Assembly (NCBI RefSeq): GCF_040544485.1
Contig: NZ_JBDZDV010000006.1
Coordinates: 62,001-126,000 of the forward strand
Source: Lacicoccus halitifaciens
Lineage (GTDB): Bacteria > Bacillota > Bacilli > Staphylococcales > Salinicoccaceae
Length of the DNA: 64,000 bases
Direction of reading: 5' to 3'
The notes under the pieces are model-generated. The model was not told the origin of the DNA, searched no databases, and saw only the letters and a program-made list of their open reading frames with translations. How positions within the stretch are numbered: position 1 is the first letter of the stretch; each line of letters begins with the position of its first letter. A program made the translations under genes and the position numbers. Shown one piece after another: positions 41,972 to 50,364 of the stretch.

Positions 41972-42033
41972 AAGGAGGTGATGGGCTGAATATCGAATGT
42001 AACGTGGTAGTAGTTTTTAGTGGGGGCTAAAAA
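41972..42033 (+). promoter_or_regulatory. Orphan perfect Shine-Dalgarno and hairpin between sstC and sstD
   Basis: AAGGAGGTGAT (41972-41982) is fully complementary to the 16S rRNA 3' end but serves no reading frame: the only nearby ATG (41981) gives a two-codon frame. A stem TTTTTAG/CTAAAAA (42014-42020, 42027-42033) follows. Such stand-alone ribosome sites can protect a transcript 5' end from RNase J, which would raise sstD over the upstream genes. sstD has its own GAGGTAGGAG site. Confidence 0.55.
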
Positions 42034-42062
42034 TCACTATTATTTGGAAAGAGGTAGGAGTT

Positions 42063-43169
42063 ATGAAGTTTAGAAGTTTTTATTTGATGTTGGCAATGGC
42101 ACTTGTACTGGTGCTTGGAGCATGCGGCAACGCCGGAGATGAAGGCGCTGCTTCCGAAGGTGCGGAAACGGATGAAGGCGCAGAAACAGAAGAAAGCGCA
42201 GAATCTGAAGGCAGCACGGAAACGGTGACTTTCGACAATACATTCCAGGTGCTCCCTGGTGACGGTGAAGACAATTCAGCTGAAGGCGAAGAAGTTTCAG
42301 AAACTGTTGAAGTGACGAAAAACCCGGAAAAAGTGGCAATCTTCGATCTTGGTGTCGCTTCGACATTCCAGGCACTTGATGTACAGGAAAATATTGCAGG
42401 CTTACCTAAAGGTGAAGGAGATACGTCCTTATCCGATGAACTGGCGGAATTCGATTCTGATGAGTATGCAAACCTCGGTGGATTGAAATCGCCGGACTTC
42501 GAAGAAATGGCAAGAATCCAGCCGGACCTGATCATGATCAGCGGCCGTCAGGCGACTGAAAACAACCTGACCGAGTTTGAAAGGGTTGCGCCTGATGCAG
42601 AAATCGTTTATGTGGCTGCGGACAGCACTACATACTTTGAAGATATTGCGGAAATGACGAAGAAGATCGGTGAATTATACGATAAGGAAGAGGAAGCCGA
42701 GCAGCTTGTCGAGGAAATGGAAACAAGGATCGATGATGTAAATGCGAAAGTTTCCGAACTGGAAGACAACTCAATCCTTTACCTCCAGACAAATGGAGAA
42801 AGGGGCGTTTCATTCCACGGACAAGGTGGAAGATTCAGCTACCTTTACGATACATTCGGTTTCAGTTCAGCCGATGAGTACGATGAGGAGACGGACAACC
42901 ATGGTTCCCAGGTCAACTATGAGTTCATCGCCAATGCAGATCCTGCAATCATGTTCGTGATGGACAGAGGTGCAGTGGCCGGCGGCGGAGATGCGACACC
43001 GGTCGATACACTCATCAACTCGACGACTGAATCTGCGACAGCAGTCCAGAACGAAAATATTTTTGAGCTTGATCCATATGTATGGTACTTGAATGCAGGC
43101 GGTCATGAGACCGCGATGGCTCAAATCGATGAAGTTGAAGCGGCAGTGGACAATTATACTGCAGAGTAA
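42063..43169 (+). CDS. Iron-siderophore substrate-binding lipoprotein (SstD-like)
   Basis: A 368-residue lipoprotein with lipobox VLGAC (Cys21), then an acidic low-complexity linker rich in Glu/Gly/Ala (about 22-55), and a FepB/FhuD-type binding domain (VAIFDLGVASTFQALDV; QPDLIMISGRQ; ENIFELDPYVWYLNAG). It captures the siderophore outside the membrane. It is separated from sstC by 104 bases carrying an orphan ribosome site and hairpin, and it closes the operon. Confidence 0.94.
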   Translation: MKFRSFYLMLAMALVLVLGACGNAGDEGAASEGAETDEGAETEESAESEGSTETVTFDNTFQVLPGDGEDNSAEGEEVSETVEVTKNPEKVAIFDLGVASTFQALDVQENIAGLPKGEGDTSLSDELAEFDSDEYANLGGLKSPDFEEMARIQPDLIMISGRQATENNLTEFERVAPDAEIVYVAADSTTYFEDIAEMTKKIGELYDKEEEAEQLVEEMETRIDDVNAKVSELEDNSILYLQTNGERGVSFHGQGGRFSYLYDTFGFSSADEYDEETDNHGSQVNYEFIANADPAIMFVMDRGAVAGGGDATPVDTLINSTTESATAVQNENIFELDPYVWYLNAGGHETAMAQIDEVEAAVDNYTAE

Positions 43170-43175
43170 ATATAA

Positions 43176-43215
43176 AAAAAGTATGCGGTCAGTTTAAACT
43201 GACCGCATACTTTTT
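43176..43215. terminator. Bidirectional terminator between sstD and murB
   Basis: A perfect 17-pair stem (AAAAAGTATGCGGTCAG and its complement) with loop TTTAAA, flanked by A and T runs. Confidence 0.95.
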
Positions 43216-43219
43216 ATAT

Positions 43220-44158
43220 TCATTTATGTCTGTCCGAACGTTTATAAACCGGTTCGCCGATGACCCGGACTTCGGTGTCCAGTTCAATGCCGTATTCTTC
43301 CTTTACGGTCTGCTGGACGAAATTGATCAATTCTTCGTAATCCCCGGCTGTGCCGTTATCGATGTTCACCATGAATCCGGCATGCTTTTTGGATACTTCG
43401 ACGCCGCCGATCCGGTGGCCCTGAAGGCCTGCATCCTGGATCAGTTTGCCGGCAAAGTTGCCGGGCGGCCTCTGAAAGACACTGCCGCATGACGGATATT
43501 CAAGGGGCTGCTTGCTTTCCCTGCGTTCCGTGAGATCATCCATGACTGCATTAATGGCATCGATGTCGCCTTTTGCGAGCTTGAATTTCGCTTCCAGTAT
43601 CACATAATGGTTATCCTGGATGATGCTCCTGCGGTAACCGAGTTCAAGTTCCTCATTCGTCAAAGTCAGGATTTCGCCTTTTTCCGTGGCCACGGTGACT
43701 TCAAGCAGGCAGTCCTTCACTTCGCCGCCGTATGCACCGGCATTCATGTATACCGCACCGCCGATACTTCCGGGGATGCCGCATGCAAATTCCAGGCCGC
43801 TCAATTCATTATCACGCGCAAACCTTGAGACTTCGATGATCGCCCGGCCGCTGCCGACGCTGATGACATCCCCGTCCAAATTGAGGTGTGTCAGCTCCAG
43901 CAGGTTCAGGACGATGCCGCGTATGCCGCCGTCCCGGATGATGATGTTGGAGCCGTTGCCGAGATAGGTCACGGGGATATGATTTTCATGGCAGTAGGTC
44001 AGCAGTATGGAGACATCGTCGAAGTCCCCGGGGGTGATATAGAAATCCGCCGGGCCGCCCGTTTCCGTATAGGTGTAATTTTTTAATGGTTCATCTATTT
44101 TTATTGTAGAGTTTTTTAATTGCAGTTTTAAATCTTTCTCAATCCGAGTCTTATCCAC
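43220..44158 (-). CDS. murB: UDP-N-acetylenolpyruvoylglucosamine reductase MurB
   Basis: A 312-residue FAD enzyme (type IIa) of peptidoglycan precursor synthesis. Motifs: YTYTETGGPADFYITP, TYLGNGSNIIIRDGGIRG, GLEFACGIPGSIGGAVYMNA, YRRSIIQ, YPSCGSVFQRPPG and GFMVNIDNGTA. GTG 44158 lies 9 bases after AAGGGA and gives MDKTRIEKDLK; TTG 44176 is an alternative with no clear Shine-Dalgarno. It faces sstD across a shared terminator. Confidence 0.96.
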   Translation of the reverse strand: MDKTRIEKDLKLQLKNSTIKIDEPLKNYTYTETGGPADFYITPGDFDDVSILLTYCHENHIPVTYLGNGSNIIIRDGGIRGIVLNLLELTHLNLDGDVISVGSGRAIIEVSRFARDNELSGLEFACGIPGSIGGAVYMNAGAYGGEVKDCLLEVTVATEKGEILTLTNEELELGYRRSIIQDNHYVILEAKFKLAKGDIDAINAVMDDLTERRESKQPLEYPSCGSVFQRPPGNFAGKLIQDAGLQGHRIGGVEVSKKHAGFMVNIDNGTAGDYEELINFVQQTVKEEYGIELDTEVRVIGEPVYKRSDRHK

Positions 44159-44319
44159 ACTAATGATTCCCTTCAAAACGATTCGATTTTTATACTATCC
44201 ATCATTATAAATGATATGACCGGATTTTGGAACTGGGACATGGAGAAGTTTGTACAGGTCAGTTCAAGTGTGTTATATTTTTACCGCAGAAGTTTGATAT
44301 GAATAAGGATGTGAAGCAT

Positions 44320-45216
44320 GTGAAAGCAGGGCCCAAAGGCACTTTCACCTTATTGCTGATATGTACCTTCATTTTAAGTGCATGCGGGGATCCCTTTGCA
44401 CAGGAAATGGAAAATTATCAGGAACAGATGGACGGAGTCCATAAAATGAATGAAGAAGTGACGCGCGGACTGGATAATATCGATGGGGAAGAAATCATAC
44501 AGCATGTTTCCGATATTGAGGCCGGTGCCGAGGATGATGAATTTGAAGATCTGGCGGCCGAACTGGAAAGTGAAATCCTCCCATTGGCCGAAACGCTGGA
44601 GGAAGAGGCCTCAGCAGTCGAGACAGACCGGGAGGAAATTCAGGAGCAGCATGACATTTTCCTCGAAAGTGCAGAGGCGAAAGCCGATTTTACAGAACAG
44701 CTGAGTGATTATCTGATCACTTACCAAAATTCAATCGAGGCAAGTGAGAGGCTGATTGCATTGAGCCAGTCGTTCATGGAGAATCAGAGGGAAAGAGACG
44801 ACATCATAGAAAGTGCCGAAGATGAAGAAGTGGTCAATGAAATAGATATGCTGATAGAACAGCTCAATGAAAACAGTGAAGCACTGTATGAAGCTTCCGA
44901 TATGCTGGAAAGCGATGAACCGATGGAGAAGAAGCAGGAGCAGATCGATGAAGTGCTGCTGCCCATGCTCGATGAGCATGTGACCTCGCTTGATACGATC
45001 AATTTATCGACACAGCAGGCGAACAGGGTGAGAAGTATCAGCCTGGAAATGTATTATGGTTATCAGGCATATTATGAAGAGCGTAAAAATACGATGCTTT
45101 ATAATGAAAAGCTGCAGAACATACAGCTGCAGAACATACTGTCACTGCAGGAGAGCTATCAGAAGATGGATGAGGAGTACCGGCGGGGGATGGAAGAATT
45201 GAAGAACGGGGAGTGA
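44320..45216 (+). CDS. YkyA-like putative cell-wall-binding lipoprotein
   Basis: A lipoprotein of about 298 residues. Signal peptide MKAGPKGTFTLLLICTFILS is followed by the lipobox Cys22, then an almost wholly helical, strongly acidic coiled-coil body (for example ENYQEQMDGVHKMNEEVTRG; LAETLEEEASAVETDREEIQ) and a Gln-rich end (KLQNIQLQNILSLQESYQKM). GTG 44320 is 7-8 bases after AAGGATG; ATG 44299 would put a charged stretch before the signal. It resembles the YkyA family of Bacillales lipoproteins, of unknown function. Confidence 0.8.
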   Translation: MKAGPKGTFTLLLICTFILSACGDPFAQEMENYQEQMDGVHKMNEEVTRGLDNIDGEEIIQHVSDIEAGAEDDEFEDLAAELESEILPLAETLEEEASAVETDREEIQEQHDIFLESAEAKADFTEQLSDYLITYQNSIEASERLIALSQSFMENQRERDDIIESAEDEEVVNEIDMLIEQLNENSEALYEASDMLESDEPMEKKQEQIDEVLLPMLDEHVTSLDTINLSTQQANRVRSISLEMYYGYQAYYEERKNTMLYNEKLQNIQLQNILSLQESYQKMDEEYRRGMEELKNGE

Positions 45217-45226
45217 GTCGCCCGCT

Positions 45227-45466
45227 CTATATTTTTTTCTTTCCTTGAAGTTGGGTTTCATGCAGCGGATGGCCCGGGTCATTTTCAATCTTATTGATGA
45301 AGATGTTGCGGAATATGAGTGTGATGACCCAAAGCAGGAATACGCCGAGCAGCAGATAGGACACCGCTGCATTGTTATTGAAGTCCAGGAAGAACAGAAC
45401 GACAACGATGAACAGGGCAAGATTCACCGAGTCGAGGAGATTCCAGCGTTTAATCGGTTTGTTCAT
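45227..45466 (-). CDS. Small two-helix membrane protein, function unknown
   Basis: A 79-residue protein with two helices (SVNLALFIVVVLFFLDF; SYLLLGVFLLWVITLIF) between basic ends. GGAGGTAG precedes ATG 45466. It is convergent with the YkyA-like gene, 10 bases from its stop. No family was recognised. Confidence 0.75.
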   Translation of the reverse strand: MNKPIKRWNLLDSVNLALFIVVVLFFLDFNNNAAVSYLLLGVFLLWVITLIFRNIFINKIENDPGHPLHETQLQGKKKI

Positions 45467-45572
45467 TTTACTACCTCCAATCCAAGGATATTATAGCATA
45501 TATCAAAATTGTGTTTGCTATATATTTGAATTAATGATAAATTATACTAAGTTTAATTAAAAGGGTGATGAA

Positions 45573-45893
45573 ATGTTAACTAAAGTGACAAATATCGATT
45601 CATTTGATGCGCTCCTCGATAAAAATGAATTCTTTTTCTTCCTAAAACATTCGAACACATGCCCGATTTCAGCAGGAGCTTTTGAGGAATTCAAGAAATT
45701 CCATTATGAGAGAGACATAGACGGCTTTTACCTGATTGTACAGGACCATCGGGAGCTGTCAAACTATATCAGTGAAAAATTTGATATCAAACATGAGTCG
45801 CCGCAGGCATTTTATTTCGATAAAGGTGAAGTCAAGTGGCATGCGTCACATGACAAGATCACCTTATCAAAACTTGCGTCGGTCGAAGACTGA
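45573..45893 (+). CDS. ytxJ: Monothiol bacilliredoxin YtxJ (BrxC)
   Basis: A 106-residue thioredoxin-fold protein with the single redox Cys30 in KHSNTCPISAGAFEEF, the TCPIS motif of YtxJ/BrxC bacilliredoxins that strip bacillithiol from proteins after oxidative stress. AAGGGTGATG precedes ATG 45573. It is monocistronic, with an inverted-repeat terminator after it. Confidence 0.9.
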   Translation: MLTKVTNIDSFDALLDKNEFFFFLKHSNTCPISAGAFEEFKKFHYERDIDGFYLIVQDHRELSNYISEKFDIKHESPQAFYFDKGEVKWHASHDKITLSKLASVED

Positions 45894-45899
45894 TTGATG

Positions 45900-45930
45900 A
45901 ACCCAAACGAAGGTCGTTTGGGTTTATTTT
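45900..45930. terminator. Terminator between ytxJ and the GGDEF gene
   Basis: AACCCAAACGA / TCGTTTGGGTT with loop AGG and a T-rich tail. It overlaps the stop of the converging GGDEF gene. Confidence 0.85.
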
Positions 45931-46967
45931 ATTAGCGGGAGGAACATGACCTGATTCTGGCCCATCTTCTTGGCCGCATGCAGCATATTGTCCGCATCCT
46001 TGAACAGCTGCCGCCTCGTCCCGCCGCTGTCCTTGAAGCCGATGCCGACCGAGACGGTCAGGCTGATCACCTCGTTTTTCCCGACATGGAAATTGGTGTG
46101 CTCGACCGCATTCCTGATGGCTTCGGCGAGGCGTACGGTCCTGTCGAAGGAGACATCCGCAAGCACGATGGAAAACTCTTCACCGCTGTTCCGGTATATG
46201 GAGCCGCCTGCCGGCACATAGTTCTTGAGCAGGCCGGTGATCTGCTTGATGACCGCGTCCCCGGCACCGTAGCCGTATGTATCGTTGACGACCTTGAAGT
46301 TGTCGAGGTCGATCAGCAGCAGGCTGATGGTTTCCGTACGGCTTCCGAGCCGGTTGACTTCATTATCCAGTGCCTTGATGTTGCCGAGCTGGGTCAGGTG
46401 GTCCGTGTACTCCTCCCTGTTCAGCCGGTCAAGCACCCGGATGATCGAGTGGATATCCTCATACATGACGCTTGCAGTGATCATCAGGGCGGTGCTCATG
46501 AAGGTGATGATCAAAAACTGCATCCACCCGAGCGGTTCCACGAAGAGGTCGATCCCCGTCAGCAGCAGGATCGTGAATATGAAGTTGAACCATGTCATCA
46601 GCGGCGTCGTCTGTGATTTGAAGAAAGGCATGATCAGGATGGCGGCGATGTAGAGCACGCCTGCGATCAATATCTCAATCACACTGTTGCTGCTCAGGAA
46701 GTAGTGGGCAGCAGCGACGAGGGCGAAGGCGGCAATTTTTAAATGCAGCTTATTCCGGATCAGAATCAGAGGGACGAAGAACAGGCTGAAGCTGTACCCC
46801 CTGTATTCAATCGGGACAAATAAAAGAAGGACGGCCAATGTGACCATCAATGCCGCCTGAAAGGCTGCCGATGTCAGCTTGGCCGAGTCCTCACTGTACT
46901 GGATGCGGTGGAAGAGATAGATCACACTGATCGTTATGGAAATATTCAACACGAAATCGATTAACAT
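45924..46967 (-). CDS. GGDEF domain membrane protein (GdpS-like)
   Basis: A 347-residue protein with about six N-terminal helices (1-170, like 5TM sensor domains of the LytS type) and a C-terminal GGDEF domain (about 185-345; DHLTQLGNIKAL; LLIDLDNFKVVNDTYGYGAG). The signature reads SGEEF at 261-265 and there is no RxxD inhibitory site. Its place before tagO fits S. aureus gdpS, whose role was reported to be independent of cyclic-di-GMP. It is probably cotranscribed with the upstream LCP gene (27-base gap, GGGAGGG site). Confidence 0.9.
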   Translation of the reverse strand: MLIDFVLNISITISVIYLFHRIQYSEDSAKLTSAAFQAALMVTLAVLLLFVPIEYRGYSFSLFFVPLILIRNKLHLKIAAFALVAAAHYFLSSNSVIEILIAGVLYIAAILIMPFFKSQTTPLMTWFNFIFTILLLTGIDLFVEPLGWMQFLIITFMSTALMITASVMYEDIHSIIRVLDRLNREEYTDHLTQLGNIKALDNEVNRLGSRTETISLLLIDLDNFKVVNDTYGYGAGDAVIKQITGLLKNYVPAGGSIYRNSGEEFSIVLADVSFDRTVRLAEAIRNAVEHTNFHVGKNEVISLTVSVGIGFKDSGGTRRQLFKDADNMLHAAKKMGQNQVMFLPLIK

Positions 46968-46994
46968 GGATCATCCCTCCCGGCCATTAAAAAA

Positions 46995-47954
46995 TTAATC
47001 TATATCCAGATTTTCCTCCAGCTCGTCGGTCACTTCATTGTAAGATTCCTCGTACGGATAGAAGTAATAAAGCCCGTCTTCCTGGGAACGTTCGTCATAA
47101 CCTTCGAGCAGCAGCTGTTCGATGTTCTGGGCCGGCTCCTGGTATGTCGAGCGCAGCTCGTTCATCTCGTTGAACTGGATGTTCGTACGGATGTTTTCAC
47201 CCAGTACATTTAAAATATCATTGAAATTCGTCACGGTCTGGACACTGAGCAGCTCACTCGCAATGGCCTGGACGATCTGCTGCTGCCTTTGCTGGCGTCC
47301 TGCATCCCCGCCTGAGCCCGGGTCGTACCTGGCTCTCGAGAATGCGAGCGCCATGTCGCCGTCCATCTCGTACGTCTCGCCTGCAACAAAGGAATAACCC
47401 GACTGGTCGAACGTATCGTTGCTTGTGACGGTGATGCCGCCGACTTCATCGATGATGTTCGTGAAGCCGTCCATATTTATGGAAACAAAATAATCGATTG
47501 GCACATCGAGGAAGTTTTCAACGGTGTCCTTGGCCATCATCGGGCCGCCGTATGCATATGCATGGTTGATCTTTTCAACGGTGTCACGACCGACGATCTC
47601 CGCCCGCGTGTCCCTCGGGATGCTCACGATCCTGCCTTCACCGCTGTCCGGGTTCAGGGTGACCACCATGATGGTGTCGGAACGCTGCCCCATCATGACC
47701 TCATTGCGTGCCTCATCGTCGTCGGTGCCGAAAAGGACGACGGAAACCGGTTCCCCTTCACTGATCTCCACCTGCGCTTCCCGGAGGTTGGACTGTGAAC
47801 CTTCAAATTCCGCATCATACATGTTGTTTGCCGTACTTCTGATCTGAAAGTATACATATGCGATCAAACCGCCTACAATCAATATGAAGATGAGCAGCAG
47901 GGCGATCATCACTTTGAAGACGGGATGCATCCCGCTTCGCCTATTTTGTCTCAT
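46995..47954 (-). CDS. LytR-CpsA-Psr (LCP) cell-wall polymer ligase
   Basis: A 319-residue single-pass membrane protein with its catalytic domain outside. An N-terminal anchor spans about 13-36. The LCP domain has VVLFGTDDDEAR, RSDTIMVVTLNPDSGEGRIV, SIPRDTRAEI, KINHAYAYGGPMMA and ALAFSRARYDPGSGGDAGRQ, with the lipid-phosphate-binding Arg residues. LCP enzymes attach teichoic acid to peptidoglycan. Divergent from tagO, which starts the same polymer, a sensible pairing. AAGGAG precedes ATG 47954. Confidence 0.94.
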   Translation of the reverse strand: MRQNRRSGMHPVFKVMIALLLIFILIVGGLIAYVYFQIRSTANNMYDAEFEGSQSNLREAQVEISEGEPVSVVLFGTDDDEARNEVMMGQRSDTIMVVTLNPDSGEGRIVSIPRDTRAEIVGRDTVEKINHAYAYGGPMMAKDTVENFLDVPIDYFVSINMDGFTNIIDEVGGITVTSNDTFDQSGYSFVAGETYEMDGDMALAFSRARYDPGSGGDAGRQQRQQQIVQAIASELLSVQTVTNFNDILNVLGENIRTNIQFNEMNELRSTYQEPAQNIEQLLLEGYDERSQEDGLYYFYPYEESYNEVTDELEENLDID

Positions 47955-48079
47955 AACTTTAACTCCTTAGTTTGATTGACTATAATTATACAATGAAAAG
48001 ATTATAATTTAAATATCAATTCGATTTCACATTTTGTATATGATATATTAAATTGAAAATATTATGAACGGTGATGGGT

Positions 48080-49138
48080 ATGTACACTACATTTCTACTC
48101 ACGATGTCATTTATGATATCGCTGATTTTAACCCCTATATTTATTTGGATTGCCAGGAAGACCGGCTTTGTGGATCGTCCCGGGGGACGTAAAATCCACC
48201 TCAAGCCGATCCCGCATCTCGGCGGGGTCGCCATCCTGATTTCATTCGTCGTCGGTGTGCTGGTCTCACGGCCCATCGAAATCGAGTTCCAGCCCATCAT
48301 CATCGGCGGTGCGCTGATCGTGCTGCTGGGTCTGATCGACGATAAATTCGACATGAAACCCCTCACCAAACTGATCGGGCAGATCCTGATCACGCTGGTG
48401 CCCATATATTACGGCATCGTCATCGACAGGATCACGCCGTTCGGCATTGAAATCGAGTTCGGCATATTCGCCGTGCCCATCACCATAATATGGATGATAG
48501 CGATCATCAATGCCATCAATCTGATCGACGGGCTTGACGGACTCGCCACCGGCGTATCCATCATCGCCCTCTCAAGCATCGCCTTCATCACGATCCTGCA
48601 GGGGAACATATTCGTCATGATGATCTGTGTCATCCTGATCGGTTCATGCCTCGGGTTTCTCGTGTACAATTTCCATCCGGCGAAAATCTTCCTCGGGGAT
48701 AACGGTTCGATGCTGCTCGGCTTCGTCATCAGCGTCATTTCACTGATGGGCTTCAAGAACATCACGCTGATCTCTTTATTCTTCCCGATCATCATACTCG
48801 GCGTCCCGATCGTCGATATGCTGTTTGCGATGTTCAGGCGCTACAGGAATAAAGTCTCGATCGTCAGTGCCGATAAGAGCCATATCCATCATAAGCTCCG
48901 TACCCTCGGCTATACGCATGTCGAGAGCGTCATACTGATCTACTTCATGGCGGCGCTCTATGCGGGTGCGAGCATCATCCTGTACTTGTCGACCGTCCCG
49001 GGTGCGCTGATCATCACCACTCTCGTGATATTCACGACGGTGATCATCGTCGAGGCGACGAACCTGATCGGCAACGGGAAAAAGCCGGTGCTGAACTTCC
49101 TGCGCAGGCTCGTCCATAAGATCGTCTCCGTCAATTAG
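48080..49138 (+). CDS. tagO: Undecaprenyl-phosphate GlcNAc-1-phosphate transferase TagO
   Basis: A polytopic enzyme of about 352 residues that starts wall teichoic acid synthesis. Motifs: VDRPGGRKIHLKPIPHLGG, GLIDDKFDMKP, NAINLIDGLDGLATGVS, NFHPAKIFLGDNGSMLLGF and SADKSHIHHKLRTLGYTH. ATG 48080 gives the family-like start MYTTFLLTMS; GTG 48071 and ATG 48074 are alternatives. Its stop overlaps the stop of the convergent membrane gene by 4 bases, with no terminator between. Confidence 0.96.
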   Translation: MYTTFLLTMSFMISLILTPIFIWIARKTGFVDRPGGRKIHLKPIPHLGGVAILISFVVGVLVSRPIEIEFQPIIIGGALIVLLGLIDDKFDMKPLTKLIGQILITLVPIYYGIVIDRITPFGIEIEFGIFAVPITIIWMIAIINAINLIDGLDGLATGVSIIALSSIAFITILQGNIFVMMICVILIGSCLGFLVYNFHPAKIFLGDNGSMLLGFVISVISLMGFKNITLISLFFPIIILGVPIVDMLFAMFRRYRNKVSIVSADKSHIHHKLRTLGYTHVESVILIYFMAALYAGASIILYLSTVPGALIITTLVIFTTVIIVEATNLIGNGKKPVLNFLRRLVHKIVSVN

Positions 49139-49614
49139 AAGAAGAGATGGAGGGCGGTCAGTATGAACATCGTGAGTCCGAGGCCGAAATGCAGCCGCCG
49201 CGTCCTCAGATTATGGCGGATCAGCAGGCTGTACCACCCGGAGAGCACGAGGGCGAGCAGGTTCACGGATGCGAGCAGGCCGGTGAGGATCTTCATGCTG
49301 CCGGGGTTGAAGCCGTAGAGATGAAGCACCGCTGCCCCGTGCAATAAAATGATGATAAATGATAATGTCCCCACCCACCGGTGCCAGGGCATTATTTTTT
49401 TTGACATCCGTGCAAGCCGTATCTTCACCGCCCTGTCTTCGGTGCTGCGGATGGTGGCGAAGACGGCGTTCCGCGTCCAGTTGAAGATGAAGAAGAGCAA
49501 CCCCGCGAAACCGAGCAGTATGTGGTGATACACGGAGTGACCGGCAAGGCTTTGAACAGTATTCCACAACGCCCACAGAAGGAGCGCGCCGTTTAAGAAA
49601 AACCAGATGCTCAT
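49135..49614 (-). CDS. Predicted four-helix di-heme cytochrome b-type membrane protein
   Basis: A 159-residue protein with about four hydrophobic helices (approx. 5-20, 30-50, 78-98, 105-130 and a terminal 142-159). Two histidine pairs share cytochrome b spacing, His78-x13-His92 (WHRWVGTLSFIIILLH) and His142-x13-His156 (HFGLGLTMFILTALH). HRxxG followed by His 11 residues later resembles ferric reductase and cytochrome b561-type heme helices. It may carry two hemes across the membrane, but it has no flavin domain. AGGGAGG precedes ATG 49614; 18 bases downstream of yigZ, so probably an operon with it. Confidence 0.75.
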   Translation of the reverse strand: MSIWFFLNGALLLWALWNTVQSLAGHSVYHHILLGFAGLLFFIFNWTRNAVFATIRSTEDRAVKIRLARMSKKIMPWHRWVGTLSFIIILLHGAAVLHLYGFNPGSMKILTGLLASVNLLALVLSGWYSLLIRHNLRTRRLHFGLGLTMFILTALHLFF

Positions 49615-49632
49615 GATACCGCCTCCCTAAAG

Positions 49633-50265
49633 TCAGGTGAGCACATTTTCAGCCATCAGCACATCCCCGTCCTCGGAACTGTGCGTCCCCTGGGTGATTT
49701 CATCGAGCATGCCGTACAGGTCTTCAAGATCTTCCGTCCGGGTGTGGACGGTGTAGGTGACCTTGTCGGTGTAGGCGGTGTCTTTGATGATGTGCGGGCT
49801 GCTCTGGGCGGCATGTTCGAACTTGCTCGTGTAGGTGTAGTCCATCGTGACGGTGACCGGCACCATCTCGACCTCATACACCTTGCCGGCACTCTGCACG
49901 ACTTCGGCTGCGGCGCCGGAATAAGCCCGGATGAGCCCTCCGGCACCGAGCTTGATGCCGCCGAAGTATCTTGTGACGACGACGGTTACATTATACATGA
50001 GCTCCCTTTTCAGGACTTCCAGTATCGGCACCCCAGCCGTGCCTGACGGCTCCCCGTCGTCATCGGCCTTCTGGATCAGGGCACTGGCACCGATGATGTA
50101 GGCGCTGCAGTTGTGTGTGGCGTCTTTGTGCTTTGCCTTGATCTCGGCGATGAATGCTTTTGCCTCCTCTTCGGTTTCCGTCCTTTTGATATATCCGATG
50201 AAGCGGGATTTGTTGATGATGATCTCAGTATTTTCAGTCCGGTGGTTCATATATTTCTGTTCCAT
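49633..50265 (-). CDS. yigZ: YigZ/YvyE (IMPACT) family protein
   Basis: A 210-residue protein with an N-terminal UPF0029 domain (SRFIGYIKRTETEEEAKAFI; HNCSAYIIG; DDDGEPSGTAGVPILEVL; VVVTRYFGGIKLGAGGLIRA) and a C-terminal DUF1949 domain. The family is linked to translation/GCN2-like stress control, but its bacterial role is unclear. AAGAGGTGAT precedes ATG 50265. It is divergent from fakB1 and leads into the small cytochrome b-like gene. Confidence 0.94.
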   Translation of the reverse strand: MEQKYMNHRTENTEIIINKSRFIGYIKRTETEEEAKAFIAEIKAKHKDATHNCSAYIIGASALIQKADDDGEPSGTAGVPILEVLKRELMYNVTVVVTRYFGGIKLGAGGLIRAYSGAAAEVVQSAGKVYEVEMVPVTVTMDYTYTSKFEHAAQSSPHIIKDTAYTDKVTYTVHTRTEDLEDLYGMLDEITQGTHSSEDGDVLMAENVLT

Positions 50266-50364
50266 TGCATATCACCTCTTAAAATTATATTAACACATAG
50301 ACTTAAGCTGGTGGATTTAGTAAAATATTCATGAGTGCGAGTGGTTTAAATTGGAGGACGTTAA

